A stretch of 45,799 nt of DNA from Clostridia bacterium. Its GTDB lineage: Bacteria; Bacillota; Clostridia; Oscillospirales; CAG-272. Below, piece by piece: positions 8,560 through 17,271 of the stretch. The notes under the pieces are model-generated. The model did not search any database. It saw nothing but the letters and a program-made list of their open reading frames with translations, and was not told the origin of the DNA. Numbering within the stretch: position 1 is the stretch's first letter; each line of letters starts with the position of its first letter. The position numbers and the translations under genes are program-made. The stretch is taken from positions 1-45,799 of the forward strand of contig JAFVYZ010000057.1 of NCBI GenBank assembly GCA_017508425.1, in the 5' to 3' direction.

Positions 8560-9729
8560 ATGATGGGCACCGCACTTTCCAAAAACGACCTTGCTGCTTG
8601 GCGGGGCCTCTTGGCACGTCCCGGGGGCTCGTCCTTGGTCGCATCGATCTTCCTTTACGTCACCTCGGCACTCATCATTCCCCTCGCGTCAAACGAATCG
8701 CTCGCGCTTTTGTTTATTGTCGGGTGTGCCGTGTTTTATTACAAGCAAACACACACCGTAGGATCCTTGATCCTGCCGGCGATCCCCGCGATGATCCTGT
8801 TTTCAATCTCGGGCTCTATGATGCTCCCCGCCATCTTTTTCGCCCTGATTTTCGGGGCCTGCTCGGGCGTGATCCTTTTGCTTTTCGTAAAAAAGCCCGT
8901 CCACAGCCTGCTCTTTCTTTTGTTGCCCCCGGCCGCCGTGCTCCACGCCTGGCTGCTCGGCGTGACACCCTTGGTGGCCCTCACGGCCCTGCTTCCCCTG
9001 CCCGTGGCCCTGGTCGCCGGCCTTGCCTTGCGACGCTGCACCGCCTTCACACCGGCCGTGCTTTCCCTCTCGCTTACCGTAGGCGGCAGCATGCTTTTGG
9101 TACTAACCGTGGGTCTGGCCGCAAACGGCCTTTTGAACCTTTCTTTCCTGCAGGGCTTTGCCGACACGCTCGCTGACGCGCTCATCGCGGCCCTGAACGA
9201 GGCCTCCGCTCTTTATGCCGAGGCCGGAGTCACGATCGAAATTTCCGAATCGGCGATCCGCCATCTTCTGGCCGGTCTGATCAATCTGTCCCCCGCGATC
9301 CTTGCCGTTTGTGCCATGGTAACGGCCTACTTCATTTGGCGCATCCTTTCGGTCCTGCTTGTGACCTTTGGCATTTTGCCCCGCTTGCCGCGCTTTTTGG
9401 TATTGCCTACGATGAGCGTGACAGCGGCAAGCCTGTTTATTTTGGCGTACATCGTAGCACTTTTTGCCAACCTGAACGGCGCGACCCCCGCCGGTACGGT
9501 CGCACAAAACCTCGCGCTCATCTTAGAGCCGGGCCTTGCGCTTGTGGGTGTCGGCAGCCTGTTCGGGCAACAAGCCTCGCGCTCGTGCCTGACCCTTATA
9601 TGCCTCATTTTTCTTGTCTATCTTGTTTGGAGCAATCCTGCCTCCGCCCTGGCTCTGGCCGCCTTCCTCGGTGCGATACAGGTGCTGATGGGATTTTTCC
9701 AAAGCCTAAAAAATAAAGGAGATACGTAA
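8560..9729 (+). CDS. yybS: YybS-like (DUF2232) integral membrane protein
   Basis: This 389-residue protein consists largely of hydrophobic helices, with about eight to ten likely membrane spans from residue 25 to the end (for example ALLFIVGCAVFYYK, LLFLLLPPAAVLHAWLLG and LFILAYIVALFA). Assignment to the DUF2232/YybS family rests mainly on position: in Bacillota yybS directly precedes gdpP, rplI and the replicative helicase gene, as here. Its function is not established. AAGGAGG at 8547-8553 fits the ATG at 8560. The stop overlaps the gdpP start by one base (TAATG), so the two are translationally coupled. Confidence 0.82.
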   Translation: MMGTALSKNDLAAWRGLLARPGGSSLVASIFLYVTSALIIPLASNESLALLFIVGCAVFYYKQTHTVGSLILPAIPAMILFSISGSMMLPAIFFALIFGACSGVILLLFVKKPVHSLLFLLLPPAAVLHAWLLGVTPLVALTALLPLPVALVAGLALRRCTAFTPAVLSLSLTVGGSMLLVLTVGLAANGLLNLSFLQGFADTLADALIAALNEASALYAEAGVTIEISESAIRHLLAGLINLSPAILAVCAMVTAYFIWRILSVLLVTFGILPRLPRFLVLPTMSVTAASLFILAYIVALFANLNGATPAGTVAQNLALILEPGLALVGVGSLFGQQASRSCLTLICLIFLVYLVWSNPASALALAAFLGAIQVLMGFFQSLKNKGDT

Positions 9730-11912
9730 TGCAAAAGCAATCTGAAAACCGCCGCCGGCAAGGCGTCGCGATTCCGATGATCGTGCTTCTCGCGCTCGGC
9801 ATTCTGTTTTTCGGCGTGTACGTTGCCGCCGCGCAGTTCTCCTCGACCGCACTGAATGCAAGGGTAGCCCTGATCTTTCTCGGTGCCTATCTTGCCTTCG
9901 GCCTGCTCGCGTGCCTGTTCTTCCTTTTGAAGGAACACAAGCAGCGCGGTGAGGAAATTTTGTTTGAGTCCCTCAACACCAAAATGCACAATATGTTCAA
10001 GTACGCCGTCGGACTCCCCTATGCCATTGTCGATGAGCAGGGGCGCGTGCGTACCCTCAACAGTGCCCTGCAAAAGATCCTGGGTGCCGACGATCCCTTT
10101 TACCGCGGCACCGTATCCGATTTTTCGGGCGGCGTATCGCTGCAGGAGATCATCCGCGCCGGCATCGGCGGCGAGGACGCGCGCACCGAGCTCGGCAAGC
10201 TGACCATGGAGACCATCGCCGCCAAAGAGGACGATGCCAAGACTCCCACCGAAACGCTGCCCCCAAGCTCGATCGACGGCACGATCGTTCGCCTGCCCGA
10301 CAACGGGCGTTACGTTGCGCGCGCGTACGCCATTATGCTCCACGACCGCATCGGCTATCTTGTCACCTTTACGGACGCATCGGAGCTCTTGGACCTACGC
10401 GAAAAAATGGAGCGCGATATGCCGGCCGTCGCCTACATCGACGTGGATAACTTAGAAGAGCTCACGCAATATACTCACGCCAACTACCGTGATGCCTCGC
10501 GTAAGGTCGATGACGTGCTCATCGGCTGGGCTGCCGACATGAACGGATTTTTGCGCGAATACGAGCGCGACCGTTACATTATGTTTTTCTCGCAGGAGAA
10601 GCTCCGCCTTTGCGAGGAGGATAAATTCAGCACCCTGCTTGACCGCATCCGCGAAATTCGCCTCGGCGAATACGGCATTCCCGTTACGGTCTCGATCGGT
10701 ATTTCTCTTGACGACTGCAATATGGCCGAGCGCGCGGCACAAGCCAACTCCGCACTGGATATGGCCCTGCAGCGCGGCGGTGACCAGGTGGCCGTGCGCC
10801 GCCGTGACGGCATCCGCTACTACGGCGGTCAAACCCGACCCTCTCAGCGTCGCTCACGCGTGCAGTCGCGTGTGGTCGCAAGCTACCTGCTCACCAAGAT
10901 CTCGGTGGCTGACAACCTGCTCATTATGGGCCACAAAAACCCCGACTTCGACTCGATCGGTGCCTGTGTGGGCATTGCACAGCTGGGCCTCTTGGCCGGG
11001 ATCCCCACCAAGATTATTATGGATCTTGACAACGCCAGCTTCCGCATCGCGACCGAGCGCCTTGCCGCCTCGCACGCCTACAGCGACATCTTTATTTCGG
11101 GCCACAGGGGTCTGGACCTCATTCGCTCGGGCACGCTGCTGATCATCGTGGACGCCAACAACTTCCGCATCATCGAATCCCCCGAGGTCGCCAACAGCGT
11201 AAGGCAGGTTTCGGGCAAGATCGCCATCATCGACCACCACCGCCAGGCGGGTGAATACGATTTCGAGCCCGTGGTCAACTACATTGACCCCAGTGCCTCG
11301 TCCGCAACCGAGCTTGTGGCCGAAATGCTGGAGCAAAGTGAAACGGGCAACGAAAGTGAAAACAACAAGCTGGTCTCCGACGAGGTCGCCAGCGTGATGC
11401 TCTCGGGCATTATGCTCGATACCAACGGATTTACAAGAAACACCGGCAGCCGTACCCTGGATGCAGCACGTTACCTCTACGGTAAGGGTGCCAATGCCGA
11501 GTACGTGCACAGCTTCTTCAACCAGGACTACGCCGACTATGTGTGCGAGCGCAGCTTCTCAGGCTGCTCGCTGATGCAAACCAACACCGTAGGGCTCACC
11601 TGGAGCCACGGCACAGGCCGCGGTGCCGACGACCGTGTGGCGGCCGCAAAGGAAGCCGACCGACTCCTGAACGTCAAGGGCGTTTGCGCCTCGTTTGCAC
11701 TGGTCGTGATCGACAACGTCGTACACGTATCGGGTCGCTCGGACGGATCTGTGAACGTACAGCTTATTCTTGAAAAGCTCGGCGGCGGCGGCCGTTTCGA
11801 CTCGGCCGGCACGGCTCTGTCCGACGTGTCGCTTGAAACCGCGGTCGAGGACCTGCGCGGAGCCATTCGCGCCTATTTTGCCGAAATTGAAGACACACAC
11901 CACGGAGCATGA
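9729..11912 (+). CDS. gdpP: Cyclic-di-AMP phosphodiesterase GdpP
   Basis: GdpP hydrolyses the second messenger c-di-AMP to pApA and so affects cell-wall and potassium homeostasis. The 727-residue protein has two N-terminal membrane helices (about residues 15-80), a PAS-like domain ([22 protein letters not shown]), a degenerate GGDEF domain (about 230-370) and DHH plus DHHA1 catalytic domains. Metal ligands are visible as D406 and D408 in NPDFDS, IVDANN, and DHH at 502-504. In the DHHA1 domain RSDGSVNV is intact, but the glycine-rich loop reads [10 protein letters not shown] with R689, where the DHH/DHHA1 family usually has His. It overlaps the yybS stop by one base and is followed closely by rplI. 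Confidence 0.95.
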   Translation: MQKQSENRRRQGVAIPMIVLLALGILFFGVYVAAAQFSSTALNARVALIFLGAYLAFGLLACLFFLLKEHKQRGEEILFESLNTKMHNMFKYAVGLPYAIVDEQGRVRTLNSALQKILGADDPFYRGTVSDFSGGVSLQEIIRAGIGGEDARTELGKLTMETIAAKEDDAKTPTETLPPSSIDGTIVRLPDNGRYVARAYAIMLHDRIGYLVTFTDASELLDLREKMERDMPAVAYIDVDNLEELTQYTHANYRDASRKVDDVLIGWAADMNGFLREYERDRYIMFFSQEKLRLCEEDKFSTLLDRIREIRLGEYGIPVTVSIGISLDDCNMAERAAQANSALDMALQRGGDQVAVRRRDGIRYYGGQTRPSQRRSRVQSRVVASYLLTKISVADNLLIMGHKNPDFDSIGACVGIAQLGLLAGIPTKIIMDLDNASFRIATERLAASHAYSDIFISGHRGLDLIRSGTLLIIVDANNFRIIESPEVANSVRQVSGKIAIIDHHRQAGEYDFEPVVNYIDPSASSATELVAEMLEQSETGNESENNKLVSDEVASVMLSGIMLDTNGFTRNTGSRTLDAARYLYGKGANAEYVHSFFNQDYADYVCERSFSGCSLMQTNTVGLTWSHGTGRGADDRVAAAKEADRLLNVKGVCASFALVVIDNVVHVSGRSDGSVNVQLILEKLGGGGRFDSAGTALSDVSLETAVEDLRGAIRAYFAEIEDTHHGA

Positions 11913-11935
11913 TCCGTGAAAGAAAGGAACGTTTT

Positions 11936-12382
11936 ATGAAAGTCATTCTCAAAACCGATGTCAAGGGTCAAGGAAAAAAGGACCAGCTGATCGAAGTCTC
12001 CGACGGATATGCGCGCAACTTCCTGTTGCCGCGAGGACTCGCCATCCCCGCCGACAATCAGGCCATGACCGAGCTCAAAAATAAAGAGGCCGCCAAGCAG
12101 CACAAGATCGATACCGACCGTGCCGCCGCCAAGGAGATCGCCAAGAAGCTCGAGAGCGTGGTGGTAAAGATCAAGATCGGCGCCGGCGCCGACGGCCACC
12201 TTTACGGGTCGGTCACCTCCAAGGAAATTGCCGAAAAGCTTGAAAAAGAGCACGGTGTTACCGTTGATAAGCGCAAGATCGCGCTCCCCTCGCCTATCAA
12301 GGCCTACGGCACGTATGATCTTGATGTACGCCTGTACACCGAGGTGTCGGGCAAGATCCACGTGATCGTAACCGATGCGTGA
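11936..12382 (+). CDS. rplI: 50S ribosomal protein L9
   Basis: The 148-residue protein has both L9 domains. The N-terminal rRNA-binding domain reads [16 protein letters not shown] then [19 protein letters not shown], the family signature. A long charged helix (about 40-80) leads to the C-terminal domain ([39 protein letters not shown]). The ATG at 11936 fits the family start and has AGAAAGGAA upstream. An in-frame ATG at 11909 would overlap the gdpP end and add nine unusual residues, so it was rejected. The gene lies between gdpP and dnaB in the standard Bacillota order. Confidence 0.96.
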   Translation: MKVILKTDVKGQGKKDQLIEVSDGYARNFLLPRGLAIPADNQAMTELKNKEAAKQHKIDTDRAAAKEIAKKLESVVVKIKIGAGADGHLYGSVTSKEIAEKLEKEHGVTVDKRKIALPSPIKAYGTYDLDVRLYTEVSGKIHVIVTDA

Positions 12383-12390
12383 GGTAAATT

Positions 12391-13755
12391 ATGAACAACG
12401 AAGTGGTAAGGGGCGAGGATCTGCTCGCTCGTAAAATGCCCTGCTCCCTCTCCGCGGAGCGTGCCCTGCTCGGCTCGATCTTGGTGGACCCCAACTCCCT
12501 CAATGAAATTGCCGCAACGCTGCGCGCGACCGACTTCTACGTACAGGAGCACCGTGAGATCTACCTTGCCATGCGTGAGCTCTTCGACGCAAGCAAGGAG
12601 ATCGACCCCGTCACCCTCATTGACACGCTCGTGCATAAGGGCGTTTATGAGAAATCGGGCGGAGAAAATTACATCCGTTCTTTGCTTGACGTAACACCCA
12701 GCGCGATGAACATTGCCGATTACGCGCGCATCGTCAAGGAGGAAAGCACACGCCGCCGCATCATCGAGGTGTGTAACGAGATCTCCGAGCTTTCCTATGG
12801 GGAGCAGGAGGACGTGCCACACGTCATTGACCTCGCGCAAAGCCGCTTTGCCGAGATCTCCGAGGGGCGCGATTCGCGCTCCTTCCGTCACATCAAGGAC
12901 GTTCTCGGCAGCCTGATGGCACACCTTCACCTGCTTCAAACCGACAAGAATGCCGCAAAAGGCACCCCCACAGGCTTTTCGGGCATTGACAAGCTGCTGG
13001 TCGGTATGGGCGACTCCGATCTGGTGCTGGTGGGTGCCCGTCCCGGTATGGGTAAGACCGCATTTGCCCTGAACGTAGCGACCAACGTGGCCTTTTCCTC
13101 GAGAAAAACCGTTTGTGTGTTCTCGCTCGAGATGTCCGCCGAGCAGCTTGCCTCGCGTATGATCTCCAGCGAAGCACTCGTTGACAGCTACAGCCTGCGC
13201 TCAGGCCAGCTGACCAACGAGGATTGGAACAAGATCGCCGATGCCGCAATGAGACTTTCGAACACCGACATTCTCATCGACGACACCCCCGGCATCACCG
13301 TAACGGCTATGAAATCCAAGCTCCGCAACGTCAAGAACCTCGGCTTTGTGGTCATCGACTACCTGGGCCTGATGGAAAGCGAGCAGCATTACGACAACCG
13401 CGCTCTAGAGGTCGGCCTGATCTCGCGCGGCCTGAAAATGCTTGCCAAGGAGCTGCGCGTGCCCGTGCTTTGCTGCGCCCAGCTGTCGCGTGGCCCCGAG
13501 GGCCGTACCGACAAGCGTCCTCAGCTGTCCGACCTTCGTGACTCGGGTGCCATCGAGCAGGACGCCGACGTGGTTATGTTCCTGTACCGCGATGAATATT
13601 ACAACACCTCTCGCGACCCCGAGGGGAAAGAGGGCAACATTGCCGAGGTCATCATTCAAAAGAACCGTCACGGCTCCACGGGCAATGTCAAAATGGCGTG
13701 GGTCGGCACTTACACCAAGTTCCGCACCATTGACACCACAAGAGAAGAACCGTAA
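12391..13755 (+). CDS. dnaB: Replicative DNA helicase
   Basis: This hexameric helicase unwinds DNA at the replication fork (called DnaC in B. subtilis). The 454-residue protein has the N-terminal primase-interacting domain (PCSLSAERALLGSILVDPNSL, about 15-120), a linker, and the RecA-like motor. Motor motifs are Walker A GARPGMGKTAFALN, the VCVFSLEMSAEQLASRMI segment, Walker B FVVIDYLGLM, AQLSRGPEGRTDKRPQLSDL and RDSGAIEQDADVVMFLYRDEYY. The length is normal. It lies 8 bases after rplI and its stop overlaps the tilS start by one base (TAATG). Confidence 0.97.
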   Translation: MNNEVVRGEDLLARKMPCSLSAERALLGSILVDPNSLNEIAATLRATDFYVQEHREIYLAMRELFDASKEIDPVTLIDTLVHKGVYEKSGGENYIRSLLDVTPSAMNIADYARIVKEESTRRRIIEVCNEISELSYGEQEDVPHVIDLAQSRFAEISEGRDSRSFRHIKDVLGSLMAHLHLLQTDKNAAKGTPTGFSGIDKLLVGMGDSDLVLVGARPGMGKTAFALNVATNVAFSSRKTVCVFSLEMSAEQLASRMISSEALVDSYSLRSGQLTNEDWNKIADAAMRLSNTDILIDDTPGITVTAMKSKLRNVKNLGFVVIDYLGLMESEQHYDNRALEVGLISRGLKMLAKELRVPVLCCAQLSRGPEGRTDKRPQLSDLRDSGAIEQDADVVMFLYRDEYYNTSRDPEGKEGNIAEVIIQKNRHGSTGNVKMAWVGTYTKFRTIDTTREEP

Positions 13756-15098
13756 TGAAAAAAAACACACCTCTTGTCGGATTTCGCGACCCCTTCACCC
13801 TCTCGGGGCTGCCTCAGGGAACTCCCCTTGCCGTAGCCCTGTCGGGCGGGGCGGATTCGGTCGTGCTTTTGTCGCTGCTCAAGAGCTGCTCCCCCTTGGT
13901 TGCGGTGCACGTGCACCACGGCATTCGAGGGGAGGAGGCCGACCGTGACGCCGCCTTTTGCGAAACGCTTGCCGACACGATGAACGTGCCCTTTGTCTTG
14001 CTTCGCGTCGATGCACCGGCAAGGGCAAGAGAAACGGGAGAAAGCCTTGAAACGGCCGCAAGAGAATGCCGTTACAAGGCCCTGACCGACTTTTTAGCAA
14101 GCCATAAGATCCCCCTGCTCGCCACGGCTCACCACGCCGACGATCAACTGGAGACCATGCTGCAGCACCTGCTGCGCGGCAGCGGCACCAGGGGTCTTTG
14201 CGGCATTCCCGCCTGCCGTGCGATGGGAGAGGGACTTTTTGTGGTACGCCCGCTCCTTTCGGTCCCCAAGGCCGACCTTCTTTCCTTTGCCAAGGAAAAC
14301 CGGCTTGATTTTGTCACCGACAGCACCAACGAGGAGCCCTGCTGTCAACGCAACGTCCTGCGCTTGCAGGTCATTCCCCGACTGCTTACCCTTCAACCGA
14401 ATGCCGCAAGATTGGCGGCGCGATGTGCCGAAGCCCTCTCGGGCGACGAGGCCTACCTTGACGGGCTTGCCGCCGATTTTTTGAAAAAAGAGGGCTCCGA
14501 GCCCCGTGTAGAGGAGCTTTTGGCACTCCCAAGACCCATCCTCGTGCGCGTACTGCGACGCCTGCTGCCCGAGCCCCCCTCGGCACAGCACGTGGATGCC
14601 ATTTGCCACTTACTAAAAACCCAAAAAACCAACGCCTCGCTTTCCCTGCCCCCGAAAACCATATTGCGCAAAAGCGGCGGCACGGTAAAGGTCGAAAAAA
14701 AGCGCGAAAACGACTCCGCCGCGGGTCCCTTGCTGCTTTGTCGCGACCAAACCCAAATAAAAGATGCCGCAGGGCTTGTATTTCTCGGCCCGATTGGCAA
14801 AACTACAAATGATACTCTTTTAGAAAATTACACCTATGCGGTTCATTTTAAGATCAAAAAGGATGCCGTGGTGGGCGAATTGTCCCTGCGCTACCGCAAG
14901 CCCGGTGACGTGATCCTGTCGGGCAAGATGCACAAGACGGTGCGTCGCCTTTCGGCCCTGTCACACCTTTCCCCTGACGTGCGCGCAAGGATCCCACTCC
15001 TTGTTGACGAGGCAGGGATCCTTGCGGTCCCCTTCGGCCCCGTGCGTGACGGTGCTCAAAAAAGCCCCGACCTCGAGGTACACGTTTACTTTCACTAA
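13755..15098 (+). CDS. tilS: tRNA(Ile)-lysidine synthase
   Basis: TilS attaches lysine to C34 of the CAU-anticodon tRNA(Ile), changing both its decoding and its charging. The 447-residue protein has the N-type ATP pyrophosphatase P-loop SGGADS near residue 32, then VHVHHGIRGEEADRDAAFCE, the LATAHHADDQLETMLQHLLRGSG motif and RPLLSVPKADLLSFAKENRLDFVTDSTN. The C-terminal tRNA-binding domain (LSLRYRKPGDVILSGKMHKTVRRL) is present. The start overlaps the dnaB stop by one base. It precedes ftsH as in many Bacillota, but the hpt gene often found between them is missing here. Confidence 0.95.
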   Translation: MKKNTPLVGFRDPFTLSGLPQGTPLAVALSGGADSVVLLSLLKSCSPLVAVHVHHGIRGEEADRDAAFCETLADTMNVPFVLLRVDAPARARETGESLETAARECRYKALTDFLASHKIPLLATAHHADDQLETMLQHLLRGSGTRGLCGIPACRAMGEGLFVVRPLLSVPKADLLSFAKENRLDFVTDSTNEEPCCQRNVLRLQVIPRLLTLQPNAARLAARCAEALSGDEAYLDGLAADFLKKEGSEPRVEELLALPRPILVRVLRRLLPEPPSAQHVDAICHLLKTQKTNASLSLPPKTILRKSGGTVKVEKKRENDSAAGPLLLCRDQTQIKDAAGLVFLGPIGKTTNDTLLENYTYAVHFKIKKDAVVGELSLRYRKPGDVILSGKMHKTVRRLSALSHLSPDVRARIPLLVDEAGILAVPFGPVRDGAQKSPDLEVHVYFH

Positions 15099-15104
15099 TT
15101 CCCC

Positions 15105-15122
15105 GCGACGCCGCGGCGTCGC
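15105..15122. repeat. Perfect 18-bp palindrome between tilS and ftsH
   Basis: GCGACGCCGCGGCGTCGC is self-complementary with no loop and no U-run after it. It begins 7 bases after the tilS stop and ends about 19 bases before the ftsH ribosome binding site. It could be a protein-binding site or an RNA processing or stability hairpin. Confidence 0.6.
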
Positions 15123-15151
15123 ATTGCAAAATTCCCCGTTTGGAGGCAAAA

Positions 15152-17212
15152 ATGAAAAAACATTGGAAAACACTTCTCCTTTACGTTGTGCTGATCGCCG
15201 TGCTGATCGGCACGGTGTCCTTCATCTTCCAAAGCACGAAGGAGGAGAAGATCTTGCTCGGCAACGTCGTCGATTACTTCAAGGCCGACCGTGTCGAATC
15301 CTTCTTTATCGATGAGAATTTTTACATCACGATGAAGGTCATCAACGTCAATGCCGAGGGCGCACTCGTGACCAAGGCCGACGGCACGTTTGAAACAACT
15401 GAGGTCTCTTACCAGCTTCGCTCTCTGGATCTCTTCAACGAGTACTGCGGCGAATACGTAAGAGAAAACAAAAATTTGATCGAATACGACATCGAGCGTC
15501 AAACCACCTACCCTTGGTGGGTGAGCCTTGTACCCTACGCCCTCATCATCGTGGTGCTGGTGGTGCTGTGGATGTTTATGATGCGCTCGGCCGGTGGCCC
15601 CGGCTCGAAGCTCAACAGCTTCGGCAAGGCGCGCGCCAAGACCGCAAGCGACCAAAAGGACCGCATTACCTTTGAGGATGTCGCGGGCTCCAATGAGGAA
15701 AAGCAGGAGCTCGAAGAGATCGTTGAATTCCTCAAGGATCCCACCAAATTCACGCGCCTTGGCGCCAAGATCCCCCACGGCGTACTGCTCGTGGGCCCTC
15801 CGGGTACCGGTAAGACCCTGCTGGCCAAGGCAGTCGCCGGTGAGGCGGGCGTGCCCTTCTACTCCCTGTCGGGCTCCGACTTTGTGGAAATGTACGTGGG
15901 CGTGGGCGCATCGCGTGTGCGCGATTTGTTTGAAACAGCACGCAAGACCCCTGCCAGCATCATCTTCATTGATGAGATCGATGCTGTCGGCCGTCACCGC
16001 GGTGCAGGCCTTGGCGGCGGGCACGACGAGCGCGAGCAAACGCTCAATCAGCTGCTGGTTGAAATGGACGGCTTTGGCTCGCATGAGGGTATTATCGTGA
16101 TCGCGGCCACCAACCGCCCCGACATTCTCGACCCGGCACTGCTCCGTCCCGGCCGTTTCGACCGTCAGATCACGGTCGATGCCCCCGACGTCAAGGAGCG
16201 TGAGGCCATTTTGAAGGTCCACTCTCGCAAAAAGCCGCTGGAGGCCGCGGTGGATCTTTCGGTCGTGGCCAAAAAGACCGCCGGCTTCACGGGCGCGGAT
16301 CTTGCCAATCTCCTCAACGAGGCGGCCCTTCTTGCCGCACGCCGCGGCAAACGCCTGATCGGTGCCGACGACATTGACGACGCCTTTATCCGCGTCATTG
16401 CCGGCCCCAAGAAGTCCTCGCGCGTCATGAACGAGCGCGAGCGCAAAAACACGGCCTACCACGAGGCGGGCCACGCCATTGTTTCGCACATCCTGCCCCA
16501 TCTTGATGCGGTGCATCAGATCTCGATCATCCCGTCGGGTCGCGCGCTCGGTTACACGATGAGCCTGCCGCAGGAGGACAAATACAGCGTTTACAAACAG
16601 GAGCTGAAGGAGCGCATTGCCGAGCTGCTCGGCGGCCGCGTTGCTGAGGCAATCGTCTTTGGTGACATTTCGGGCGGCGCCTCCAACGACATCGAGCGTG
16701 CCACCAATATCGCACGCAAAATGGTCACACAGCTTGGTATGTCCGACGTCCTTGGCCCTGTGAAATACGGCACGGCCGAGAGCGAGGTCTTCCTTGGACG
16801 TGATTTCTCGAGCGGTAACAACTTCTCCGAGGAGGTGTCGGCGAAGATCGACGCCGAGATCAAGGCTCTCATCGACGAGGGCTACAACACCGCCAAGCGC
16901 GTGCTTGAGGAGAACCGCGACAAGCTGAACTTTGTAGCAGAGTTCCTCTTGAAGAACGAGCTGATGGACGGCGATCAATTTGCCGCCGCCATGGATCGCG
17001 AGGGTGTGACGATCGAGGAGCTTGAAGCCATGGCCGAGGAAAAGCGCAAGGAAAGCCAACGTGAAAACGAGGCCCGTGCCAAGGCCGAGCAGGAGGCCGC
17101 CGAAAAGGCCGCCGAGGATGCACTCACGGCCGATTTTTCGGAAACGCCCCTGCCCGAGGAGCCGACGCTCGTAGATGACGAGGCCGACACACCCGACCAA
17201 AAGGAAGATTAA
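15152..17212 (+). CDS. ftsH: ATP-dependent zinc metalloprotease FtsH
   Basis: FtsH is a membrane-bound AAA+ protease that degrades misassembled membrane proteins and some regulators. The 686-residue protein has an N-terminal membrane helix ([19 protein letters not shown]), an extracytoplasmic domain, a second helix (about 127-148), the AAA module and the peptidase domain. Visible motifs are Walker A GPPGTGKT at 215-222, Walker B IIFIDEID, the SRH region ([21 protein letters not shown]) and the zinc site HEAGH at 437-441. The tail after about 610 is a long Glu/Ala-rich, coiled-coil-like extension. The ATG at 15152 has TGGAGG upstream; a TTG at 15140 would overlap that site and was rejected. 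Confidence 0.97.
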   Translation: MKKHWKTLLLYVVLIAVLIGTVSFIFQSTKEEKILLGNVVDYFKADRVESFFIDENFYITMKVINVNAEGALVTKADGTFETTEVSYQLRSLDLFNEYCGEYVRENKNLIEYDIERQTTYPWWVSLVPYALIIVVLVVLWMFMMRSAGGPGSKLNSFGKARAKTASDQKDRITFEDVAGSNEEKQELEEIVEFLKDPTKFTRLGAKIPHGVLLVGPPGTGKTLLAKAVAGEAGVPFYSLSGSDFVEMYVGVGASRVRDLFETARKTPASIIFIDEIDAVGRHRGAGLGGGHDEREQTLNQLLVEMDGFGSHEGIIVIAATNRPDILDPALLRPGRFDRQITVDAPDVKEREAILKVHSRKKPLEAAVDLSVVAKKTAGFTGADLANLLNEAALLAARRGKRLIGADDIDDAFIRVIAGPKKSSRVMNERERKNTAYHEAGHAIVSHILPHLDAVHQISIIPSGRALGYTMSLPQEDKYSVYKQELKERIAELLGGRVAEAIVFGDISGGASNDIERATNIARKMVTQLGMSDVLGPVKYGTAESEVFLGRDFSSGNNFSEEVSAKIDAEIKALIDEGYNTAKRVLEENRDKLNFVAEFLLKNELMDGDQFAAAMDREGVTIEELEAMAEEKRKESQRENEARAKAEQEAAEKAAEDALTADFSETPLPEEPTLVDDEADTPDQKED

Positions 17213-17217
17213 CCAAA

Positions 17218-17251
17218 AAGGGGCTTCGCCTTACTCCGAGGCAAGCCCCTT
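17218..17251 (+). terminator. Possible weak terminator or attenuator after ftsH
   Basis: A GGGGCTT(C)GCCT stem pairs with AGGCAAGCCCC just after the ftsH stop, but no U-run follows. Read-through into the activase gene 20 bases later is likely. Confidence 0.45.
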
Positions 17252-17271
17252 ACCCAAATCAGGAGAACAAT

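Noticed and set aside
15095..17200. A 701-codon open frame on the minus strand opposite ftsH
   Set aside because: It mirrors ftsH exactly, shows the same low-complexity antisense composition and has no start signals.
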